From positions 1 to 6,809 of the forward strand of contig JAOTTZ010000097.1 in the NCBI GenBank assembly GCA_029864165.1: 6,809 bases of DNA, in the 5' to 3' direction. Shown one piece after another: positions 1 to 4,645 of the stretch. Positions within the stretch are counted from its first letter, which is position 1. Every line of letters begins with the position of its first letter. Source of the stretch: Burkholderiaceae bacterium. Its GTDB lineage: Bacteria > Pseudomonadota > Gammaproteobacteria > Burkholderiales > Burkholderiaceae_C. The translations under genes were made by a program, and so were the position numbers. The notes under the pieces are model-generated. The model was not told the DNA's origin. It saw only the letters and a list, made by a program, of their open reading frames with translations, and did no database searches.

Positions 1-405
1 ACTCCCATCCTATCAACCCTTGGTCAGCCTCCTCCCCCTTTACTTTCAAAGACTTACGGCCTCGTCTTCGGCTGCGAAAGGCTTAAGTAAGTGCCATTCA
101 GATTAGAGCCTGTTGACATTTACGTCGCGCCTGCGCCGGGGCACCCAAGCGCAAGTGGCGTCGTTGCAGACCTTGCCCGGGGAGCCCATCCCGGGCTGCG
201 GCCCGCAAGGCGGCGCCGCGCGTTTCGGCGCAAACATCCTCGGCGGTCGATGGGCATACGCGCGTTTCGCCAACGGCAGGCACGCGAATATCCAAGAGCA
301 CGGTACGGTAGCTTTCGCGGTTGACTGGAAGCGACGCGTCGCCGCGACAGTTCGACAGTGCGTGTTGGGCACGCTCGTGTTTTCCGTGACATCAACCTCT
401 CCGCA
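1..405. other. Intergenic region downstream of mod, no supported gene
   Basis: No recognisable gene, RNA or mobile element is visible here. Positions 1-90 are less G+C-rich than the rest and look non-coding. On the plus strand an open frame runs from a TTG at 113 to a TAG at 407-409, with a mostly G/C third base, but I recognise no family, see no ribosome-binding site, and overlapping frames are also open, so I do not call it a gene. Its stop shares a CTAG palindrome (406-409) with the mod stop on the other strand. A perfect 12 bp palindrome lies at 331-342 and a short stem (GCGTG/CACGC, 360-374) lies just beyond the mod stop. Neither is followed by a T-run in the mod direction, so no intrinsic terminator can be assigned. 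The region could be the degraded edge of a mobile element or of a neighbouring gene. Confidence 0.5.
175..196. repeat. Perfect 7 bp-arm inverted repeat (GC hairpin)
   Basis: GCCCGGG (175-181) and CCCGGGC (190-196) form a perfect stem around an 8-base loop. Neither strand has a following T-run, so it does not look like a classical intrinsic terminator. It lies about 210 bp beyond the mod stop and could still pause or protect a transcript. In such G+C-rich DNA it may also be chance. Confidence 0.35.
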
Positions 406-2766
406 CTAGCCGACGCTTACCGGCACCAGTGTCATCGTGTCGTTGCCGAAGATATCGATCACTTTCACGGCCACGGTGTAGCGCCCTGGCCTGTCGTAGG
501 TGTGCTGCGCGGTGGTCAGTTCCAGGTCGCGGTTTTGGCGTGTGCGAAAGCTCTGCCATTCGTTCTCGAAGATGTAGCCGCCCGTCCAGCGTTCCTCGAA
601 GTCCGGCAAGGCCAGCTCGCCTTGCGGTGGCTCAAAGCCGGCCAGTGACGCGACCCCGCCGAGGCCTGATCCCACTGGCACCTTGATGATTTCCTTGCGG
701 CTCATGTAGTCGAAGTCCACCGCCCAATAGTCCACCCAGTCGGTCCAATGCTGGGTGAGCTTGTCTTTCTTGACGATGCCGTCCTTGCTCTTGCTCACCT
801 TGTAGAGCTGCCCCTGCTCGCACATCACCTCGCTTTTGCCTTCCTTCAGGGCAGCAATTGCGGCCTCGCCCGAGCTCTGCGTGTAGTAGACCGAGAAGTC
901 GGTCAGCTCAACTCTCAGCGCGAGCTTGTTTTTCTTGTCGTGGCGCGGTGTGGCTTCGACGAAGCTGATGTCGTGAAAGACCACCTGGCCTTTGTCCACC
1001 GCGCGTTTGTCGAACACTTCGGCGGGGATGTATTTCGGCACCAGGTCAAGGCCCTTGCCGCGCGCCTCTTCCAGCGCTGCGGGAAACAGTCCCATTTCGA
1101 ACTCGAAGGCGAGAACATCCACACGCGAGGCGCCGCGCTTGCGGCATTCGGTGATGACCTCTTCGACGAACAAGCGGCCCACGGGCAGGTTGATGGGTCC
1201 TATCACCACCAACCGCCCGTTGCGCGCGCCGTGAAAAAAACCGTCCTGCGCTTGAACGCCTTCAGCGCCGCCGAAACCGGTGGCCTTGTAAGCACGCAGG
1301 ATGAGTTCGCGGAACTCGCTCTCTTTTTGGGCGAGCGCTTGTTCCTTCTGCGCACCGCTCAAGCGCCCGCCGACGTTCAGATAGGCTTGGCGTTCGTAGC
1401 GGCCCAGGTTCAGCACCTCGAAGGCGCGGAAGTCTTGCGCGGCAGCCTTCTTTTCGCGCTGCACGCCGATCAGCCGCTTGCGTGTGGTATGGATGCCGAA
1501 CTTGCCGAGATCGGTGGCGATCCATTTGCGACCGAGCTTTTCGGCGACGGCGGCGGTCGTGCCCGAGCCGCAGAAGAAATCGGCGACCAGGTCGCCTTCG
1601 TTGCTGCTGGCTTTGATGATGCGTTCGAGCAGAGCTTCGGGTTTTTGGGTGGGGTAGTCCACCCTCTCTTCGGCCATCGGATTGATTACGAATACATCGA
1701 GCCAGAGATTTTCTACTGGCTGGCCTTCATATTCGTCCAAGAACACACGTCGATTTGGTTTGCCCGCGCTGTTCCAATGCAGCTTGCCCAGTCGGTCAAA
1801 CTCCTCCAGCTTTGAACGAACCATCATCCAGCCATACTTGGGTGTGTAGCCGTTGTACTCGTAAATTAGGTTTTCGCGGATGCCAAGAGCTGCATTGCGC
1901 TCGATCGGCGCCAACATGTAATGCCTACCGTCGTGCGTGTGTCTAAATCGCTCCTCGATGTAGTTCTTAGCCTCTTCCGAATCTCTCGTGAACAAGCGCG
2001 TGAATGAAGCTCTTTCACTACGAGAAGTAAAATGAATCGTGTCTATTGCCACGCCATAGTTGTTTTGAGCGTTCGCACTTCCACCTTTGCGCTTCCAAAT
2101 GATCTCGTTTCTGTAGTTGCCACCGCCGAAGATTTCCTCAATAACTGCACGAAGGTTTGCTGACATTCGCCAATCACAGTGCAGGTAGATGCTCCCATCC
2201 TCAGTCAGCAAATCCCGCATCAAAATCAAGCGCTCGTAGATCATCGAGATAAAGCTATCCGCCCCACGCCCCCAGGTGTCACGGTAAGCGATCTGCTCCA
2301 GCAAGTTGGCTTCTTTGTGGAAGGTCTCGCCGCCGATCGCTATGTCCATGCTGAAGTCGGCGCCGACGTCGAACGGCGGGTCGATGTAGATCAGCTTGAG
2401 GCCGCCGGCATCCTCGATCTGTTGGCGTAGCGCGCCCGCTTTCAGTGACGACAGGATCAGCTTGTTGTCGCCCCAGATCAGCTTGTTCGTCCAGCCGCGT
2501 TGCTGACGACCGCGACTGTCGAACAGGTCTGCTTGCGTCTTGGTTTCGGTGCGCGGCTCGTCGATATGCTCCAGCGTCTGAAACGGCAGCACCGTGGTGC
2601 AGACGTCGCGCGTCTTGCCGTTCCAGACCAGTTCGACCTCACGCTTGTCGTCGAACAGGATGAAGCGGTATTTCTCCGGCAGTGCCTTGCCTTGTTGGAT
2701 CAGCGCGATGAGGTCGCGCTGCTCTGCGTCTGTCAGTTCATAGGCGGTTTTGGGGGGTTTGGACAT
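406..2766 (-). CDS. mod: Type III R-M modification subunit, N6-adenine DNA methyltransferase
   Basis: This 786-residue protein should transfer a methyl group from S-adenosylmethionine to the N6 of adenine in a specific short site, marking host DNA as self. Motif IV DPPF is at residues 129-132, followed by a long variable region, then YPTQKP (371-376) and the SAM-binding motif I DFFCGSGTT (396-404), then IATDL (416-420). Motif IV before motif I is the beta order typical of type III Mod proteins. Residues from about 440 to 786 form a long C-terminal extension ending in a beta-rich tail (YDRPGRYTVAVKVIDIFGND, 758-776... region). The ATG at 2766 is the first possible start, since an in-frame TAG lies at 2779-2781, five codons upstream; no clear Shine-Dalgarno precedes it. 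The gene follows DUF3800 on the same strand after 176 bp. Codons for residues 163-362 are clearly lower in G+C than the rest. The methyltransferase call is secure; the type III assignment rests on the linked res gene. Confidence 0.93.
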   Translation of the reverse strand: MSKPPKTAYELTDAEQRDLIALIQQGKALPEKYRFILFDDKREVELVWNGKTRDVCTTVLPFQTLEHIDEPRTETKTQADLFDSRGRQQRGWTNKLIWGDNKLILSSLKAGALRQQIEDAGGLKLIYIDPPFDVGADFSMDIAIGGETFHKEANLLEQIAYRDTWGRGADSFISMIYERLILMRDLLTEDGSIYLHCDWRMSANLRAVIEEIFGGGNYRNEIIWKRKGGSANAQNNYGVAIDTIHFTSRSERASFTRLFTRDSEEAKNYIEERFRHTHDGRHYMLAPIERNAALGIRENLIYEYNGYTPKYGWMMVRSKLEEFDRLGKLHWNSAGKPNRRVFLDEYEGQPVENLWLDVFVINPMAEERVDYPTQKPEALLERIIKASSNEGDLVADFFCGSGTTAAVAEKLGRKWIATDLGKFGIHTTRKRLIGVQREKKAAAQDFRAFEVLNLGRYERQAYLNVGGRLSGAQKEQALAQKESEFRELILRAYKATGFGGAEGVQAQDGFFHGARNGRLVVIGPINLPVGRLFVEEVITECRKRGASRVDVLAFEFEMGLFPAALEEARGKGLDLVPKYIPAEVFDKRAVDKGQVVFHDISFVEATPRHDKKNKLALRVELTDFSVYYTQSSGEAAIAALKEGKSEVMCEQGQLYKVSKSKDGIVKKDKLTQHWTDWVDYWAVDFDYMSRKEIIKVPVGSGLGGVASLAGFEPPQGELALPDFEERWTGGYIFENEWQSFRTRQNRDLELTTAQHTYDRPGRYTVAVKVIDIFGNDTMTLVPVSVG
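1681..2280 (-). other. Low-G+C segment of mod: probable target-recognition region
   Basis: By hand count, G+C over these 600 bp is about 50% (298 of 600), while sampled 60-base lines on either side within the same gene are 58-65%. The segment encodes roughly residues 163-362, lying between motif IV (129-132) and the YPTQKP/motif I block (371-404). In beta-order methyltransferases this is where the target-recognition domain normally sits. The coincidence suggests this part was exchanged with a different mod allele, giving a new sequence specificity. That is inference; the composition shift is seen directly. Confidence 0.5.
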
Positions 2767-2942
2767 TGGGGGTGCAAGCTATGACGACGCGTACGTAACC
2801 TCGGCAAGCAAAAATGTAAATCTAGTTGACGCATTGAGTCGCATGCGGCGACAATAGTTTTGCAGGCAAGCGCAAGGTTTGTAGAGGTCGCTGACAACAG
2901 TGGCAGCCCGGGTGGGTGGGATCCTCGAACTTGGGGCCTGCA
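2767..2942 (-). promoter_or_regulatory. Spacer before mod, possible own promoter or control site
   Basis: This 176 bp gap separates the DUF3800 stop from the mod start, whereas the upstream genes are tightly packed, so mod may have its own transcription start. An A+T-richer stretch lies at 2810-2830, but no convincing sigma-70 -35/-10 pair reading toward mod could be found. An inverted repeat GTCGC-ATGCG-GCGAC (2838-2852) lies about 75 bp upstream of the mod ATG and might bind a regulator. No T-run hairpin that would end the upstream transcript is visible. Confidence 0.25.
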
Positions 2943-3743
2943 TCATTTCAAACCCTCGACCAGGCTAAGCAGTTGGGGGTTTTCTATTTCTAGGGTCGCT
3001 AAATCGCCAGGCCAGAATTTCAGGCCGTAGCCCAGCAGTTGCCCCTCGTGTCGATAGCATGTCGGAAGCAATGCAAGCAAGTAGCGGCTTTCGGTATCGC
3101 CGAACTGATTGGTGTTCACGGCTGCAAAGGCAGCCGAGGCCACCGCATCGGCCACTTGCAGGCCCGCCATTTGCGAGTGCTGAACCGTACGAACCGCCTT
3201 TGGGTCGATGACCGTCCAGTCGATATTGATTTCGCCGCTGTTGGACATCTCCCGCAGCCTGGTCAAGTAGCCACGCAGGACGTCGTACGACATTTGTCCA
3301 CGATTGGAAAATATGACCTCTGCCGTTCCATCACCAGGCCCTTTGCCGCGATGGTCACGGCATAGCCAAGATACACGCTCCAGCAGCAGACGGCAGGCGT
3401 AGCGATAAAGCTGGTGTTTTTGAGACTGGAATGTTTCAGGGTCTCGGATCGAAGGCTTATGGATCAACACGCTGACGGTCCGAATCCGTGCCATGCCGAT
3501 TGCGCGCGCATAGGGAATACGCTGCGTGTGCCCGAGTTTGACGAAATGCAGCTGCTGCCGGGGTGCGCGTCCGAGCAAGGTGCGGACTTCGTCCATCAGT
3601 TTGACGACCTCCATGTCATGCTCGCGCCGAGTCACGACGGCAGACAGCACCAACCAACGCGACGAGCCAGCGCCATCAGGCTTGAAGATAAAACCTTCGT
3701 CGCCGGACTCGTCCACGTATACGCGAAAGCTTGACTTGGTCAA
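2943..3743 (-). CDS. DUF3800 domain protein, accessory gene of the R-M locus
   Basis: Read from TTG at 3743 this is a 266-residue soluble protein. It starts with the acidic N-terminal signature of DUF3800 (FRVYVDESGDEGF, residues 6-18; Asp11, Glu12 and Asp15) and has the later GLQVADAVASA element (194-204; Gln196, Asp199), also typical of the family. DUF3800 proteins are suspected to have a nuclease-like fold, but the activity is not established, so none is assigned. The TTG start is chosen for three reasons: a GGGAG ribosome-binding site lies 8 bases upstream; the domain begins directly after it; and the same start/stop arrangement, with GTG, recurs after the intact res gene. The frame stays open upstream to a GTG at 3830 (295 residues), but those extra codons overlap vapC and a res leftover and look non-native. 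The gene lies between vapC and mod, on the same strand. Confidence 0.85.
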   Translation of the reverse strand: MTKSSFRVYVDESGDEGFIFKPDGAGSSRWLVLSAVVTRREHDMEVVKLMDEVRTLLGRAPRQQLHFVKLGHTQRIPYARAIGMARIRTVSVLIHKPSIRDPETFQSQKHQLYRYACRLLLERVSWLCRDHRGKGPGDGTAEVIFSNRGQMSYDVLRGYLTRLREMSNSGEINIDWTVIDPKAVRTVQHSQMAGLQVADAVASAAFAAVNTNQFGDTESRYLLALLPTCYRHEGQLLGYGLKFWPGDLATLEIENPQLLSLVEGLK

Positions 3744-3784
3744 GATTGGTGCTCCCAGAACGTGCTCACCAGCCCGGTGAACGA
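3740..3784 (-). pseudogene. Leftover 3' end of a second res gene
   Basis: Translated in the frame equivalent to res, this stretch gives SFTGLVSTFWEHQS and a TGA. The intact res ends SFAGLASVFREYQS and a TGA. Nine of 14 residues match; several other codons differ only at the third base (CTG/CTA, GAG/GAA, TCT/TCG), as expected of homologous coding sequences that diverged under selection. The rest of this res copy is missing: upstream sequence switches directly to the vapC stop. Its stop overlaps the DUF3800 TTG start (TTGA). Confidence 0.7.
3752..3756 (-). promoter_or_regulatory. Ribosome-binding site that sets the DUF3800 TTG start
   Basis: GGGAG on the minus strand lies 8 bases before the TTG at 3743. 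The equivalent position after the intact res gene reads GGGAA (4613-4617), also 8 bases before a GTG. The conserved spacing in two diverged copies argues that this is the functional site, rather than the upstream GTG at 3830. Confidence 0.6.
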
Positions 3785-4234
3785 TTATTTTTGGTGTGCT
3801 GGGACATAAGTGGGGGCAGTTAGGCTGCACGCGGCCAACGCGTCGTGCAGCGATTGCGTCAGGCTGGGCACCGCAGCGCGAAGCTTCACGTCCTCGGTCA
3901 CGAGCTTGACGCCCAAGCCGGCGGCGCTCAACAGAAAACGTGCATCGTAGGCCGACACCTTGTACTTCAAGGCCATGCGCAGAGCATCAACGTGTACGGC
4001 GGCGATCAACCGTGGTTGCAGCCGCTGGTCGGCTTCTGTCATGACCGCCACGGCCTGAAGGACCGTCAACTCGCGCACACGAACATAGCGCGACAGCACA
4101 TTGCTGATTTCGACCAGGGCGTGCGACTCGGTGCGCCAGTCGGGGTCTAGCCCGTACAGTTCGCGCGCGCTTTCGGACCAAGGCGTGTTGCGCACCAGCA
4201 AAGCGAAAATGACATTGGTATCGACCAGTACCAT
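3785..4234 (-). CDS. vapC: PIN-domain toxin, VapC/FitB family
   Basis: This 149-residue protein is a PIN-domain ribonuclease, the toxic half of a type II TA pair; family members cut RNA using acidic residues that hold Mg2+ or Mn2+. The expected acidic positions are visible: Asp5 in MVLVDTN, Glu42 in LVEISN, Asp97 in SAYDARFL and Asp115 in VTEDVKL. The ATG at 4234 is preferred because PIN domains normally begin a few residues before the first Asp; a TTG at 4270 in the same frame would add 12 residues overlapping vapB. There is no good Shine-Dalgarno at 4234; the 16-base gap after the vapB stop suggests translational coupling. The last 14 or so residues (CSLTAPTYVPAHQK) extend past the usual PIN end, and the TAA lies exactly at a recombination-like junction, so the C-terminus may be acquired. 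Which VapC subfamily it belongs to cannot be decided here. Confidence 0.9.
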   Translation of the reverse strand: MVLVDTNVIFALLVRNTPWSESARELYGLDPDWRTESHALVEISNVLSRYVRVRELTVLQAVAVMTEADQRLQPRLIAAVHVDALRMALKYKVSAYDARFLLSAAGLGVKLVTEDVKLRAAVPSLTQSLHDALAACSLTAPTYVPAHQK

Positions 4235-4250
4235 AGAGAAGCAGACAGTG

Positions 4251-4478
4251 CTATTCCTGACCGTCGGCAATGGCGGCTTCGATCTCGGCTATGGTGAGCA
4301 TGCGGCCGCTGCGCAGCTTGACGGTGGGCGGCAAGGGACGCTGCTCGGTGCCGCTGCCGAGCCCGGCTTCGAGCAAATGCACCACCTCTTTGGTCATGGA
4401 GCGGTGGTTGCGCACCGCGCGCTGCTTGAGCAGCGCATGCAGGTGGTCGGGCAGGTTTTTGACAACGATCGTGCTCAT
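4251..4478 (-). CDS. vapB: Ribbon-helix-helix antitoxin, FitA/VapB type
   Basis: This 75-residue protein is the antitoxin partner of the downstream PIN toxin. Residues 3-8 (TIVVKN) form the DNA-contacting strand of a ribbon-helix-helix fold; the two helices follow (about 10-24 and 28-40, ending HLLEAGL). The C-terminal half (PPTVKLRSGRMLTIAEIEAAIADGQE region) should bind and block the toxin. In this family the antitoxin, or the complex, represses its own promoter, which fits the inverted repeat upstream at 4522-4542. The ATG at 4478 gives the complete fold; the ribosome-binding site is weak. The FitA-like class is judged from the N-terminal pattern and length; the chromosomal fitA and plasmid stbC labels are equally possible. 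Confidence 0.88.
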   Translation of the reverse strand: MSTIVVKNLPDHLHALLKQRAVRNHRSMTKEVVHLLEAGLGSGTEQRPLPPTVKLRSGRMLTIAEIEAAIADGQE

Positions 4479-4521
4479 GAGGGCGACACCGCTTTATTGA
4501 CAGATCAGGATAACAAGTCAA

Positions 4522-4542
4522 ATGCTAGCAAAATGCAAGCAT
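4522..4542. promoter_or_regulatory. Inverted repeat, probable vapBC operator
   Basis: Arms ATGCTAGC (4522-4529) and GCAAGCAT (4535-4542) are complementary at 7 of 8 positions around the 5-base spacer AAAAT. The repeat covers the -10 hexamer and part of the spacer of the vapBC promoter, the right place for an autorepressing antitoxin to block RNA polymerase. Ribbon-helix-helix antitoxins of this class bind such repeats. Binding here is inferred. Confidence 0.5.
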
Positions 4543-4550
4543 ACCGTCAA
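4522..4550 (-). promoter_or_regulatory. Probable sigma-70 promoter of the vapBC pair
   Basis: On the minus strand TTGACG (4545-4550) is followed after 17 bases by TAGCAT (4522-4527). That is a good -35 match and a 4-of-6 -10 match at ideal spacing, 44 bp before the vapB ATG. Two weaker overlapping hexamer pairs exist slightly downstream, so the exact start point is uncertain. It lies inside the sequence that replaced the body of the DUF3800 copy after res, so it probably arrived with the TA pair. Confidence 0.55.
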
Positions 4551-4580
4551 TGAACCGGCCCGGCAAAAATAGTGGCCGTC

Positions 4581-4645
4581 TACGCGCAAGCTCGACTTTG
4601 TCACGATTGATATTCCCGGAAGACGCTCGCTAGCCCCGCGAACGA
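4581..4645 (-). repeat. Diverged 65 bp direct repeat, copy at the res 3' end
   Basis: Partner of 3720-3784 (50 of 65 bases identical, same orientation, ungapped). This copy is the true end of the intact res gene plus the first eight codons of the broken DUF3800 frame. The two copies bracket the vapBC pair. Confidence 0.75.

Larger units (their letters stand above)
3720..3784 (-). repeat. Diverged 65 bp direct repeat, copy next to DUF3800
   Basis: This segment matches 4581-4645 in the same orientation at 50 of 65 bases with no gaps, 861 bp apart. It contains the end of a res-like reading frame, an overlapping stop/start and the first codons of DUF3800. Similarity stops exactly at the vapC stop codon on one side. 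The copies are too different to be a recent target-site duplication; they look like two alleles of the same res-DUF3800 junction. Confidence 0.75.
4518..4604 (-). pseudogene. Truncated 5' end of a DUF3800 gene after res
   Basis: A GTG at 4604 overlaps the res stop (GTGA) and opens a 28-codon frame beginning MTKSSLRV, matching the intact DUF3800 start MTKSSFRV in 7 of 8 residues. After that the similarity breaks off and the frame runs into unrelated sequence (DGHYFCRAG, stop at 4518-4520), losing the DESGDEG signature. A GGGAA ribosome-binding site (4613-4617) lies 8 bases before the GTG. It is best read as what remains of the DUF3800 gene that originally followed this res allele, broken where the TA pair now begins. 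A short peptide may still be made. Confidence 0.65.

Noticed and set aside
331..374. Palindromes beyond mod as an intrinsic terminator
   Set aside because: Neither stem is followed by a T-run in the direction of mod transcription.
113..409. Plus-strand open frame of 98 codons convergent with mod
   Set aside because: TTG start without a ribosome-binding site, no recognisable family, and competing open frames on both strands in G+C-rich DNA.
748..1815. Long plus-strand open frame (355 codons) opposite mod
   Set aside because: It is the antisense of the well-supported mod coding sequence; such frames are common opposite G+C-rich genes.
2746..2775. Short C-runs flanking the mod start codon as a phase-variation switch
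   Set aside because: Runs of five and six bases are too short for frequent slippage, and no longer simple repeat exists in mod.
2826..2855. Plus-strand promoter-like pair TTGACG, 18 bases, GACAAT
   Set aside because: It points away from mod, into the antisense of DUF3800, and no gene follows on that strand; probably chance.
2905..2940. TTCGA-containing stretch on the minus strand as a tRNA end or attachment site
   Set aside because: No flanking T-stem or acceptor pairing can be formed, and no other tRNA arms or integrase are present.
3744..3830. The 29 extra codons that would make DUF3800 295 residues long from a GTG at 3830
   Set aside because: They overlap the end of vapC and read across a res 3' stub in a shifted frame. 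The TTG at 3743 has a well-placed ribosome-binding site and directly precedes the domain.
4235..4270. A longer VapC starting at TTG 4270
   Set aside because: It would add 12 residues before the PIN domain's usual start and overlap vapB; the ATG at 4234 fits the family.
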